DNA from: SAR324 cluster bacterium JCVI-SC AAA005
Lineage (GTDB): Bacteria > SAR324 > NAC60-12
Assembly (NCBI GenBank): GCA_000224765.2
Contig: AGAU01000008.1
Span: forward strand, 1-34,084
Length of the DNA: 34,084 nt
Direction of reading: 5' to 3'
A program made the translations under genes and the position numbers. The notes below the pieces were generated by a model. The model was not told where the DNA came from, did not search any database, and worked only from the letters and a program-made list of their open reading frames with translations. The number at the start of each line of letters is the position of its first letter. The stretch's first letter is position 1. Of the stretch, positions 17,049 through 26,382 are shown piece by piece.

Positions 17049-19142
17049 TTAACTGACTTCATAAATTTCTTCCCAAGGAATCGGTGCTTTCCTACCTTCT
17101 TGAAGTGTTTGAACAAATGCAGCTGCACAGGCCTTTTGCCCTTTATCCTGCCTCCACAAATTCATTCGTCGAAAACCTGGCCAGCCAAAACCCGTGAGCT
17201 TACGGAAATTATCTAGTTGTAGGACTCGACCTTGAGCAAAAATTTCTAATCGCTCTTTGGGAAAAGTTTTCGAGCCATTCGCAAAGTAATGTATAGTCCC
17301 AATAGAACCATCAGCAAAACGAAGCTGCAAAGAGACCGTATCGTTTAATTTGGTTTTCATGGGTAAACGCTGATGGCTTACAATTGGCTGTCCAACAATA
17401 TAGCGAAGAAGATCAATGAAGTGACAAGCTTCTCCCAAAATTCGACCACCACCAACTTCCAAATCTTGTGTCCAATGATCAGCCGGGATCATGCCAGCGT
17501 TGACTGTCATTACTAATGCTAAGGTTCCTGTTACAGATTCAAGTAGCGTCTTCATTTTCTGGACTTGTGGAGCAAACCTGCGGTTGAAGCCGACCATCAG
17601 TAGTGGCTTTTTGTCAGAGATTGCCAATCCCGAATAGGTCCGCTCAATTTGTGAAAGCTCCTCCAAAGTCAAGCACAGGGGTTTTTCAACGAAAACATTT
17701 TTACCAGCTTGCAAAGCTTTCAAGACAAATTGTGCATGACTGTTATGGCGAGTTGCAATAACGATCGCATCGGTTTTTTCATCTAGAAATAATTTATTCG
17801 TATCCGTGGTCGTCAATTCAAAACCATATTTGCTGCCAGCATGGAGTCCACTCACACCTGTGTTAGAAACAATCTGACGCAGTAAAACCCCAGTCTCCTT
17901 GAAGGCAGGAATTAGCAACCCTGTAGCATAATTTCCAGCTCCTAAAAAACTTATGGCAACTTGACTCATTCCGTTTGTAGCCGCTGTATCTGATGCCTTG
18001 CTAAACCGAACCGTTTGCATTTCCGTGCTATCAGGTTCGGGATACTTCAACAGGACTCCAAGGGATTGCTCTGAGCCACATATCAATTCATAAGCTTTCG
18101 ACGCATCATCAATGACAAATCTGTGGGAGATCAAAGGTTTGACATCTAGGCGTCCTTCGGCCACCATATCTAGTATAGCTTCAAAATTTCGTTGCTCAGT
18201 CCAGCGCACAAAGGCTACTGGATAATCCTGACCTTTCTCCTCATAATTTTGGTCGTAACGACCTGGCCCATAGGAAGCAGAAACTTGGAAGGTTAATTCT
18301 TTCTTGAAAAAATCATCTCGGGATAGCTCTAAACCAGCCACACCTACCAGCACAATTCTACCTCGCTTACGACACATTTGAGCAGCCTGGTGCAGCGGCT
18401 TGCTACTCTTAGTGGAAGCTGTAACTAAAACAGCATCCACTCCGCGTCCTCTTGAAAAAACTTTCGCAACTTCAATAGGATCCTGTCCAGCGGAAAGATC
18501 AACCACTTCAGCCCCAAATGTCTTTGCTAACTGCAGTTTTTCCTCATCAAAATCAACACCCAGGACTCGGCAGCTGTTTGCCCGAAGTAGTTGTACTGTC
18601 ATTAAACCAACTAGGCCGAGTCCTATAACAACAATTACTTCACCCAATGTTGGTTGAACAAGACGAATTCCCTGCAGTGCAATCGCACCCAATACTGTGA
18701 ATGCAGCTTCCTCATCAGTTACAGAATCTGGTACTTTTGCGGAAAGATTTACTGGAACGGTGACCAACTCTGCATGCTGGCCATTAGATATCACCCGATC
18801 ACCAACCTCATAGCCCGCAACCCTATTACCCAGCTGAATAATTTTTCCCACATTACAGTATCCAAGGGGCAAAGGTTGATCTAATTTGTTGAATACAGCT
18901 TCAAGCGTCGGCTGAAATCCATCGGTCTTAATCTTATCCAAAACAATTCGAACTTTATCGGGTTTTTTGCGAGCTTTATCAAGCCAACCAGCCTTTCCAA
19001 ATTCAACAAGCATACGCTCAGTTCCAGCAGAAACTAAGGTATGAGAAGTTTGAATGAGTAGTTTTCCAGAGGAAATCGCAGGGGCAGGCATTTGGTAAAC
19101 TTCGGTTTCACCAGATCGAAGAGAGTGCAGCAATTGTTTCAA
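17049..19142 (-). CDS. Two-domain oxidoreductase: zinc-type alcohol dehydrogenase (MDR) fused to Gfo/Idh/MocA
   Basis: About 697 residues from TTG 19142. Residues 1 to about 370 are a medium-chain dehydrogenase: HTLVSAGTERMLVEFGKAGW, YEVGDRVISNGQHAE, Rossmann VIGLGLVGLMTVQLL near 172-186, and a long SYGPGRYDQNYEEKGQDYPV segment typical of this fusion. Residues of about 393-697 are a Gfo/Idh/MocA domain: ISFLGAGNYATGLLIPAF near 397-414, IATRHNSHAQFVLKALQAGK, VFVEKPLCLT near 484-493, and GGGRILGEACHFIDLLRYIV. The open frame extends to 19250, but the start of the family's usual N-terminus (KQLLHSLRSGETEV) coincides with TTG 19142, and the extra 36 residues look non-native. Its reaction is unknown; linkage to wecB and the heparinase-like gene suggests sugar-nucleotide or glycan redox chemistry. 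Confidence 0.87.
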   Translation of the reverse strand: MKQLLHSLRSGETEVYQMPAPAISSGKLLIQTSHTLVSAGTERMLVEFGKAGWLDKARKKPDKVRIVLDKIKTDGFQPTLEAVFNKLDQPLPLGYCNVGKIIQLGNRVAGYEVGDRVISNGQHAELVTVPVNLSAKVPDSVTDEEAAFTVLGAIALQGIRLVQPTLGEVIVVIGLGLVGLMTVQLLRANSCRVLGVDFDEEKLQLAKTFGAEVVDLSAGQDPIEVAKVFSRGRGVDAVLVTASTKSSKPLHQAAQMCRKRGRIVLVGVAGLELSRDDFFKKELTFQVSASYGPGRYDQNYEEKGQDYPVAFVRWTEQRNFEAILDMVAEGRLDVKPLISHRFVIDDASKAYELICGSEQSLGVLLKYPEPDSTEMQTVRFSKASDTAATNGMSQVAISFLGAGNYATGLLIPAFKETGVLLRQIVSNTGVSGLHAGSKYGFELTTTDTNKLFLDEKTDAIVIATRHNSHAQFVLKALQAGKNVFVEKPLCLTLEELSQIERTYSGLAISDKKPLLMVGFNRRFAPQVQKMKTLLESVTGTLALVMTVNAGMIPADHWTQDLEVGGGRILGEACHFIDLLRYIVGQPIVSHQRLPMKTKLNDTVSLQLRFADGSIGTIHYFANGSKTFPKERLEIFAQGRVLQLDNFRKLTGFGWPGFRRMNLWRQDKGQKACAAAFVQTLQEGRKAPIPWEEIYEVS

Positions 19143-19210
19143 TTCTATAATACCAATGAGTATGGTGATCTGAGAGCGGATGACTGTAAAATTTGTACTA
19201 TAACCGAACC

Positions 19211-19230
19211 TGTCATCAAATAAATATTTG
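19211..19230. repeat. 20-base element, near-copy of 29209-29228
   Basis: TGTCATCAAATAAATATTTG here and TGTCATCAAATAAACACTTG at 29209-29228 match at 18 of 20 positions in the same orientation. Both lie just upstream of a minus-strand gene. The second copy sits about 70 bases before an IS5-type transposase remnant, so it could be an insertion-sequence end; a shared upstream control element is the alternative. Confidence 0.5.
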
Positions 19231-19250
19231 AGTATTTCGGGATCAGACAC

Positions 19251-19780
19251 CTCTTGAGTAGAAAACCTATCTTTACTTTCACATCTTCAAAGAAGTTTTA
19301 GAATACTGCAGGACGCAAAATCTCTTTGGACACAAAGCGATCCATCACAAGAGTAAATAGTGTGTTCTAAGAAAAATTAGGCATGCAGATACTTTACAAA
19401 CTTTGATACCTACAACGGTCTAAAGAGTCTACATTTGACTTCGGATAGAGCCCATAGAATAAGTTGTTACACTATGTTACTTAAGGCTGAATCGACCAGA
19501 TCAGGAAAATTCTGGGGGAGAGAAACTGAAACAAATAAGTTTAGTTTTTGGATCTGTCATATAAAAAGAGTTGAAAAAAAGAGTCCTTTAGGACCAGTCG
19601 AAAGTTTCGCAGAATTTTATCAGTGGCTGAATAACCTATACTGTTTCATCTAAAACTTCTTAGCCAAAGTAAGCTCTAGATGGAGATTGCCACACGCTCT
19701 GATCAACCGAAGATTTTAATTTCGAGAAGGCGTCAACTTTGTTGTTATGGTTAATCGGCCGATGACTATAGGCATTAGAT
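19251..19780. other. Gene-free stretch between GT4 and the two-domain oxidoreductase
   Basis: No gene is supported. An open frame of 72 codons on the plus strand (19435-19653) has no family resemblance I can see and no Shine-Dalgarno. The element at 19211-19230 adjoins this gap, so the gap may be what remains of an inserted element, but I find no transposase motif in it. Confidence 0.5.
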
Positions 19781-20905
19781 TTAAGAATTAACTTTAAATT
19801 GTGAGACAGCTACATCAATTTCGTTAATTAGTTTCTGAATCCCTATTTCTGTGGAGAATGTCTTCGCAGCAAAATAATGTCCCCGTTCGGAAAGTTTGAC
19901 TCGAAATTTTTCGTCTGCTATCAACTCTGCCAATACACTTGTAAGTTCAGGGGGATTCTTTGGGGATACCAAACATGCTTCTACTCTATCTGATAACAAA
20001 CTAGGAATACTCCCAACTGCGGTAACAACAACAGCTATTTTTGCGGCCATAGCTTCAATAATAGAGTTTGGGAAACCTTCGTTCCAAGATGGAAGGACTA
20101 GAATGTCAGAATTTTTCAGCATCTTAATTTTTTCTTCAGCAGATATCCAACCAATAAAATGCACTCTTTTTTCCAAGTTATTATTGAGAACAAATGACCT
20201 AGCATCACTTTCGGCTCTTCCCCCTCCAGCGACATAGAGTTCAAAGTTATATATTGATGCGAGTGATCTACAAGCTTCTAAAAGTTCAAATATACCTTTG
20301 TTTTGTTCCAACCATCCAAGAAAAAGTAGTCGGACAAGAACTTTCTTTTTGAGTAACTTACGCTTTTGACCAATAGCTAGCAAATCAGGAGTAGCAGACC
20401 AGTTATGAACAATTGGACAGTTTTCAGGAGGAAACTTTAATATCTCAACTGCAAAATCTTTCCATGATTTACCCTGACAAAGAATGTGTGTACTTCTTTT
20501 CATTAGAAAAGAGATCCAAATTCTTTGAATTTTTGAATTCTGCACTTTTGTGATTATTCCACCGTGCCTCGGGAATAAAAATACAGGTATTCTCAAACGG
20601 CGAAGAATTGCTGCCATAAAGCACTTCTCTAACAAACTCAAACCAGATGATACAAATATAATCGCCACATCCAAACGGTTTTCGAAAAGGACTTTTATAA
20701 ATTGGTAGGATCGTTGCGTTGCTATAAAAGATCTTTTAAGTAAATTTGGAGGAGGATTGCTGATTTGAGTCGAGTCGATTGTTATCAGTTCAAACTGATT
20801 CGCTAGAGAAGATGTTTGTAATATTTGGCACGTGGTGACAATACCTCCATAAACAACTAATTCTTTTGAAGGAAAAGCTCCAACTACCAATAGTTTGGTT
20901 GCCAA
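19781..20905 (-). CDS. GT4-family glycosyltransferase
   Basis: A 374-residue GT-B protein. The N-terminus has VVGAFPSKELVVYGGIVTTC, with the Gly-rich acceptor-side loop of GT4. The donor half has VRLLFLGWLEQNKGIFELLE near 188-207, LYVAGGGRAESDA, VHFIGWISAEEKIKMLKNSD and the EX7E-type LPSWNEGFPNSIIEAMAAKI near 284-303. It would transfer a nucleotide-activated sugar to the lipid-linked repeat unit on the cytoplasmic face. Donor and linkage cannot be read from sequence. The start is TTG 20905, with no clear Shine-Dalgarno; no in-frame ATG nearby keeps the first strand intact. The gene upstream is a destroyed methyltransferase, the one downstream lies beyond a 640-base gap. Confidence 0.88.
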   Translation of the reverse strand: MATKLLVVGAFPSKELVVYGGIVTTCQILQTSSLANQFELITIDSTQISNPPPNLLKRSFIATQRSYQFIKVLFENRLDVAIIFVSSGLSLLEKCFMAAILRRLRIPVFLFPRHGGIITKVQNSKIQRIWISFLMKRSTHILCQGKSWKDFAVEILKFPPENCPIVHNWSATPDLLAIGQKRKLLKKKVLVRLLFLGWLEQNKGIFELLEACRSLASIYNFELYVAGGGRAESDARSFVLNNNLEKRVHFIGWISAEEKIKMLKNSDILVLPSWNEGFPNSIIEAMAAKIAVVVTAVGSIPSLLSDRVEACLVSPKNPPELTSVLAELIADEKFRVKLSERGHYFAAKTFSTEIGIQKLINEIDVAVSQFKVNS

Positions 20906-20946
20906 ATTAATACCGTTTTTAATTATTTCAAATTGGCTAAATCAAC

Positions 20947-21920
20947 TTAATTTAAAGATATTCTAATACAATGTAAGCCCCGCCTCACTAGGGGTGCTTT
21001 CTGACATCTGTAGCAAATTTGTCTCAGTGTTGATTCAACATTATTCCAAGTTTATGGTTTGTCGTAAGTTGGGTAAAACCAATCATAAGTATCCAGCAAA
21101 GACCATTCTAATTTCTCTGCATCAGTGAGTGCTTTAATTCTATCTCTGTTCGCAACAGGCAAGATACGATCAATGATTTCTATAGGTAGAACTTTTACCA
21201 TCAATCTACTCAATGGCAGTAATTTTGGAACATACCAACTTATAAGATTATAAAGTTGCTCATCATTAAGAAAATTGAAAAAAAGACGTAACAACTATTT
21301 TTGGTGAAAATACGTGTACCAATACAATTTGTATCAACTAATACCAGATTCACCATTAATCTTGACCAAGTTAGCGACTGATTTAAGCGCTGCAAGAGGG
21401 TCTGGTGTATGTTGTATAACACCAATGGAGAATCCATAATCAAATGAAAATTTATCAAAGGGTAAATTAAATAAGCTGGCTTGGACCGCTGACACATCGA
21501 GTCCACTGGTGTTAGCTTGGCAAGCTTCGACCGAATTAGAAAGGTCAACTGCGACGACTCTTGCACTCGCTTTCGCGGCAACTTTTCAAAACTGCCCGCC
21601 CCACAGCTACCATCAATAACTAATTTTCCTGGCAGAGAATCAGAGCTAAAACCAGTCTCTCCCCAGAAACGTTCTTCAGAATGTTTAAAATTCTCTGTGT
21701 CAACTCGAGTAATATCATGTCTGTTTCATTGTAACCCAAACCCAGTAGCATAATCATAATCTCCAAATCGGGGTATCCCATTAATGATTGAATAACTAAT
21801 TCCTTGTGGATTAGTTAAATTACCTCCAGTAATTTCACTACCATCATATTGAGGATCATTGAGCTGAAATCTACTCCCTGATTTCGGACATCTAAGTAAG
21901 GGTAGTAACCAATCTTTCAT
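20947..21920 (-). pseudogene. Destroyed SAM-dependent methyltransferase with Trm112-like N-terminus
   Basis: Read from ATG 21920, the product begins MKDWLLPLLRCPKSGSRFQL, a Trm112-like zinc-ribbon start, and reaches ATGFGLQ before TGA 21726-21728, which replaces the usual Trp of GFGLQW. The frame goes on as ERFWGETGF and LVIDGSCGAGSFEK (motif I), then slips one base near 21575 and continues as ARVVAVDLSNSVEAC and FSIGVIQHTPDPLAALKSVA. More stops follow (TGA, TAG) before ISWYVPKLLPLSRLMVKVLP and DTYDWFYPTYDKP, and TAA 21049-21051 breaks the tail. The order matches methyltransferases common in glycan clusters. At least four stops and a frameshift make this a true pseudogene. It lies between asnB (14 bases away) and a GT4, so it was once part of the operon. 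Confidence 0.88.
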
Positions 21921-21934
21921 TGCTAATAATTTTA

Positions 21935-23830
21935 TTATTTTCTGGGTATTGAAGATATATAATTATTATGCCAGATTGCTAAATTCAAAAACTTCCAAAG
22001 TATAAAACTTGAATTGGTTTTGCGCTGGCAATGTAATTTGATTTGATTTTCTAAAAGATTTTGTTTGAGTGAGAATCTTCTCAAGAAGGTAGGTTCCAAG
22101 ATTTGACTTTTGAGAAAACCAAGCAAAGTGGTACGCAGCCATTCTCCATACGGTACGCCAAAACCTGTTTTCGTACCACTTACTATCTCTTCTGGCAAAC
22201 GACCATGCTGGGATTGTCTTAATAATATTTTATTGTGCATACCTGCTACCTTCCAGTTTGAGGGCAAGTTTACCACCAATCGGCCTACGCCTTCATCCAG
22301 TAACGGTACGCGCGATTCAATTCCAGCGGACATAGAAGCACGATCAACTTTATTCAAAAATTGAGACGGCAATTGTACTGTCAAATCCGTTAGCAACATT
22401 TGCTGTACGGGTTCGTAACTGTCGAATCTTTTAGCAGCTTGGTGATATGCTAGGAATGGGTCAGAATTTTTTGCAAGATAATCTCTTCTTTCTTTTAAAA
22501 GAAAATTTTCGGGAGGAAAGTGCTGTGTTTCGATAGTTAATAAAAAAGCCATACGAAGTGCTGATTTAACATGACCCACAGATTCAGCCATGCGCACAAA
22601 TCGCATTCCAAATGGTCCAAGCGATCGTACCAGAGGTGAAAGAGGCTTCGGCCAAAGACGCCACCAAAAAGCATTTCTCAACATATTATAGCGCCTGTAA
22701 CCCGCAAACATCTCATCTCCACCATCCCCTTGCAAAACCACTTTAAGTTTTCCTTGCAATTGCTGGCACATCAAATATAGAGGAATGTTTGCAGCATCAC
22801 CGAATGGCTCATCATGCGCGTTTACCAATTTGACTAGAATTGATTCCAATTCTCTGCCGTTGATTAGAAGTTCATGATGATTAAGACCCAGATGCCTAGC
22901 TACTTTTGAAGCTTTCGGAAGTTCGTTGACACTCAGATCAGTATCAAATGCTACTGCATAGCTGTTAATCTCACGTGATTTTTTTTTAGTTGCTGATGCA
23001 GCAATCGCCGAGCTATCCAAGCCACCGCTCAAGAATATTCCAACTGGAACATCTGCTATCAATTGCCTTTCTACAGCCTGATCCAGGGCGGCTTGAATTT
23101 GTTCCGTTGCCTCCCCTCTATTGTTAACATAAACTGGCTCATTTAGCCATTCTTCGATCCGCCACCACCGTTCCAGTCTGCGTTGACCATTTTCAATTAT
23201 CATCCACTGTCCGGGTTCAAGTGCTCTTATATTGCGATAGATAGTACGGTCCCCATGTGAGTTTCCAAACCATAAATATTCAGAAAATGCTTGATCATTT
23301 AGCGCTGTGTCTACACCGCCAGCAGCAAGCACTGCTTTGATTTCAGAACCAAAGGCAAAGCCACAAGAGGACTCACCATAAAACAAAGGTTTAACTCCTA
23401 GTCTATCTCGCATCAGAATTAATCGTTGATGGGTTTTATCCCACAATGCTAAAGCAAAAATACCTTCAAGCCGCTTTAATCCTGACAAGCCCCACTGCGC
23501 ATAAGAATGAAGAATAACTTCAGTGTCTGATTTACCTACGAAAACGCAACCCTGAGCTCTGAGTTGGCTTCGTAATTCTCGAAAATTATAGATTTCACCA
23601 TTGTAAACAATCGACAAACCTCGTCTTCCAAGTTGCATAGGCTGGCTCCCTGCATCACTAAGGTCAAGAATACTTAGCCGACAATGACCAAATGAGACTG
23701 GGTAATCAACTAAACTCTCAATCGCGTCCGGCCCTCGTAGAGCAAGCGTTTGTGTCATGCGATTAAGGATTCGCAAAAGTTCAGTCTTATCATGAAAATC
23801 AACGGAAAGCAGACCCGTAATACCACACAT
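21935..23830 (-). CDS. asnB: AsnB-type glutamine-dependent amidotransferase (first paralogue)
   Basis: A 631-residue protein with both asparagine-synthetase domains. The glutaminase half has catalytic Cys2 (MCGITGLL), LRGPDA at 31-36, LSILDLSDAGSQPM, IVYNGEIYNF at 74-83 and SDTEVILHSYAQWG. The synthetase half has the PP-loop SGGLDSS at 268-274, LQGDGGDEMFAGYRRYNM and DRASMSAGIESRVPLLDE. In polysaccharide loci such enzymes are thought to amidate uronic acids using glutamine and ATP, rather than making asparagine. Divergence from the second copy at 26.4-28.3 kb is large, so they are not a recent duplication. It is followed after 14 bases by the destroyed methyltransferase. Confidence 0.92.
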   Translation of the reverse strand: MCGITGLLSVDFHDKTELLRILNRMTQTLALRGPDAIESLVDYPVSFGHCRLSILDLSDAGSQPMQLGRRGLSIVYNGEIYNFRELRSQLRAQGCVFVGKSDTEVILHSYAQWGLSGLKRLEGIFALALWDKTHQRLILMRDRLGVKPLFYGESSCGFAFGSEIKAVLAAGGVDTALNDQAFSEYLWFGNSHGDRTIYRNIRALEPGQWMIIENGQRRLERWWRIEEWLNEPVYVNNRGEATEQIQAALDQAVERQLIADVPVGIFLSGGLDSSAIAASATKKKSREINSYAVAFDTDLSVNELPKASKVARHLGLNHHELLINGRELESILVKLVNAHDEPFGDAANIPLYLMCQQLQGKLKVVLQGDGGDEMFAGYRRYNMLRNAFWWRLWPKPLSPLVRSLGPFGMRFVRMAESVGHVKSALRMAFLLTIETQHFPPENFLLKERRDYLAKNSDPFLAYHQAAKRFDSYEPVQQMLLTDLTVQLPSQFLNKVDRASMSAGIESRVPLLDEGVGRLVVNLPSNWKVAGMHNKILLRQSQHGRLPEEIVSGTKTGFGVPYGEWLRTTLLGFLKSQILEPTFLRRFSLKQNLLENQIKLHCQRKTNSSFILWKFLNLAIWHNNYISSIPRK

Positions 23831-23863
23831 ATTTTTAGTGTTTTAGATGCTATGAGAGAAAAA

Positions 23864-24967
23864 CTATTTTAACAAAGCTTCATAATTACTTACCATTCGA
23901 CTTAAAGTAAGGTTTTTTTCAGCATAAATTCGCGCATTGAGTCCTAGATTTCGCCGTTCATTATGAGACATAGACGCAAAACGGTTCAAAGCGCTACAAA
24001 TCGATTTGGATGAAAGTGGATCACAGAGTAACCCACGAACACCATCCTCTACAAGAATAGGGTGATCACAAACATTTGAAGCTATAACAGGACGCCCAGC
24101 CCAAAATGCTTCGCAGATAGCATTAGATTGACCTTCACAAAGACTAACATGGACGAGTGCATCGCAGTCTTCCAACAATCCAGGGATATCTTTTCTTTCA
24201 TCTAGCCAATTCCATTGATCAGCAATTTGCGGATTGTGCATAAGTAATTGATCAAGCGCTCTCCTCTCTTGCAGAGAATTTGTATCCTGCTCCTGTCGTC
24301 CCGCCCAAGAAATTGAAATATCACCGCCCCCATTTTTACAAAACTCTATTAGAGCTAACATCAATCGAAATGCATTTTTTACAGGATTTATTCGAGCTAC
24401 TACTAATAGTCTGACCCTCATGCTTGAGTGCTTTGGATTGATGTAAGTCGGCATTTTTTCGGTATTGTATCCGTTGGGAATAACTAATGTTTTATTTCTT
24501 AACCATGCTCGTGAACGAAGCCAATTTCCATGTGATGTAGAATTTGCTACTACCTTGTGCGCAAAGAAATAGATTAAACGCAATACAAAAAGCTTAGTCG
24601 ACGGAGAATCGGATAGATAATTTCTCCTTTCTGAAACAACAACCTTGACACGACTAAAAATCAATAATTTTGCTATTAAAGCCAAGGCATTTGGTCCATC
24701 AAGAAAACTAATTACTCCGTCAAAATTGCCATTCCTATAAATAGAGCAAACTTTCCATAGAACTTTTAAATATCCAAATTTTTTTTTTTCAAGCATGTGT
24801 AAATAAATAGAAACCGAACTTAATTGTTCACGAAAAAAGATTAATTTAGGGTGATAGACTAAGAATTCTACATGGTGACCTCTCTCTTTTAAACCACATG
24901 CTAAATTTACCATTTGTAATTGTGAACCTCCAGAATTCAACGAGTCTATTAAGCAAATGATTTTCAT
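23864..24967 (-). CDS. GT4-family glycosyltransferase
   Basis: A 367-residue GT-B protein opening MKIICLIDSLNSGGSQLQMV, the classic Gly-rich N-terminus of GT4. Further marks are VVVSERRNYL, VVANSTSHGNWLRSRAW, VIPNGYNTEKM, LLVVARINPVKNAFRLM near 191-207, LEDCDALVHVSLCEGQSNAI and CEAFWAGRPVIASNVCDHP, the EX7E donor-binding region. It starts eight bases after the Wzy-like gene and ends 33 bases before asnB. Transfers a sugar to the growing repeat unit; donor and linkage unknown. Confidence 0.9.
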   Translation of the reverse strand: MKIICLIDSLNSGGSQLQMVNLACGLKERGHHVEFLVYHPKLIFFREQLSSVSIYLHMLEKKKFGYLKVLWKVCSIYRNGNFDGVISFLDGPNALALIAKLLIFSRVKVVVSERRNYLSDSPSTKLFVLRLIYFFAHKVVANSTSHGNWLRSRAWLRNKTLVIPNGYNTEKMPTYINPKHSSMRVRLLVVARINPVKNAFRLMLALIEFCKNGGGDISISWAGRQEQDTNSLQERRALDQLLMHNPQIADQWNWLDERKDIPGLLEDCDALVHVSLCEGQSNAICEAFWAGRPVIASNVCDHPILVEDGVRGLLCDPLSSKSICSALNRFASMSHNERRNLGLNARIYAEKNLTLSRMVSNYEALLK

Positions 24968-24975
24968 TAAGAATC

Positions 24976-26382
24976 TTAAGGATATTTAATAATTATCCAA
25001 GCAATATGGATTACTGCAACCATACCCAGGGTTACAATGCAACTTATTTTAAAAATCCATTTATCTTTTTCTAATCGTAAATCAGGAACAGATGCAAGTA
25101 TGAAAATCCCCATGAAGAAAGCACCAAAATGACGAGTCTCTAAACTTGTAATGCTGATTGCCATAGAGGATCCTATCATTATCAAGAACAAGAATATAAT
25201 TTCTGGCTTGAGAAAATATTTTTTTGTGAACAGATTAGTTATTAGAACAAAAATCAATGGTATAAGAAAATAGAATTGAACAGCATTTACAGATTTATAA
25301 AGATGGTACACGCTATTGAGTTGAAATCCTGTCCAAAAAGGAATTGGAAATACAAAAAGATATATGCTACCTAGAATTAATCTGACCAGCAAGGGCTGAT
25401 CAACGATGAGTGAATATCCAAGTGAATCCGAATTCGCCCTCCCAGCTATCATAGCTAAATAATTTGAGTAATATTCATTCATAATTTCATATGAAAATTT
25501 GACTAAAATCATCACAGCTACGAAAATTATAAATAATTTAAAAAAAGATGTCTTGTTTTTGTGATTATGGTAAAATTTAATTACTATTAATGTAGTAATT
25601 GCCATTATGCTAAATATCAATGGCATTAAAATAAACTCATCACGCAAGTAGTCAAATACGAAAGCTGAAACTATACTAGTTACTACAGCTTGGACTCCCT
25701 TATATAGACAAGTGTTCTCTTTCAGATAATTAGTCCAAGCATGCATTATAATTGAAATATTTAATAATATAAATGCATCACGAAGATGTACTGAGGAAAA
25801 TAAATAAATCATCAGGGATGATGAAATGAGAATTTTAAGCCGTTGCAAATGGTATTGTTCTTTGCCAACAATTAGATACAAAGTTTTTATGGCGAAAACA
25901 CTACTGAGGGTAACAAGACTTATATTGATGCTAATGCCCACATATTGATCTTTTTCAAACTCAAAAGAAGTAAGTAATTCATATCCAAATCCCCATGTTA
26001 TTAATGGAATCGCATGTTCTAAGAATAGTTGTGCATTTTCAAAATAATCATTGCGGATCGCCTCTTGAAAAAAAAAATTTGGATCGCTAGTTAATTGATT
26101 GTCGTCCTTTAATATCTTCCTGTAAAATGCACTTATGCCACCTGCCAAAAAACCAACTAAAAATATTTGATTTATGAATTGACTTTCTTTTGAATCAATA
26201 ACTTTTATGACTTTTAATATTAATTGCATTAAGCATAAAAGACCCACTGTAACAATGATTGGCATCATTGAATTATATGAAATGTAGTTTGTTATTAAAC
26301 CTGATAATAGAAGACACCATTGAAAAAGGTTAATACTTGATCTCTCAATTTTGAAGGGAAATGCCCGTGATTTATTATTCAT
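24976..26382 (-). CDS. Polytopic membrane protein, probable Wzy-type O-antigen polymerase
   Basis: The 468-residue product has roughly 11-12 hydrophobic segments with short loops and a larger loop near 290-350 (FSYEIMNEYYSNYLAMIAGR, then a Leu/Pro-rich stretch). It has a late ITSLETRHFGAFFMGIFILA segment like the conserved end of EpsG/Wzy-type polymerases. No catalytic motif can be used for proof, since Wzy proteins share little sequence. The case is topology, size and context: no other polymerase candidate is in this Wzx-dependent locus. Its ATG overlaps the stop of the second asnB by eight bases. Base composition is visibly more AT-rich than its neighbours, common for wzy genes. A different polytopic role, such as an acyltransferase, is less likely. 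Confidence 0.72.
   Translation of the reverse strand: MNNKSRAFPFKIERSSINLFQWCLLLSGLITNYISYNSMMPIIVTVGLLCLMQLILKVIKVIDSKESQFINQIFLVGFLAGGISAFYRKILKDDNQLTSDPNFFFQEAIRNDYFENAQLFLEHAIPLITWGFGYELLTSFEFEKDQYVGISINISLVTLSSVFAIKTLYLIVGKEQYHLQRLKILISSSLMIYLFSSVHLRDAFILLNISIIMHAWTNYLKENTCLYKGVQAVVTSIVSAFVFDYLRDEFILMPLIFSIMAITTLIVIKFYHNHKNKTSFFKLFIIFVAVMILVKFSYEIMNEYYSNYLAMIAGRANSDSLGYSLIVDQPLLVRLILGSIYLFVFPIPFWTGFQLNSVYHLYKSVNAVQFYFLIPLIFVLITNLFTKKYFLKPEIIFLFLIMIGSSMAISITSLETRHFGAFFMGIFILASVPDLRLEKDKWIFKISCIVTLGMVAVIHIAWIIIKYP

Noticed and set aside
19435..19653. 72-codon open frame on the plus strand in the gap
   Set aside because: No Shine-Dalgarno, no recognisable motif, and it lies in a region of mixed remnants; chance is the simpler reading.
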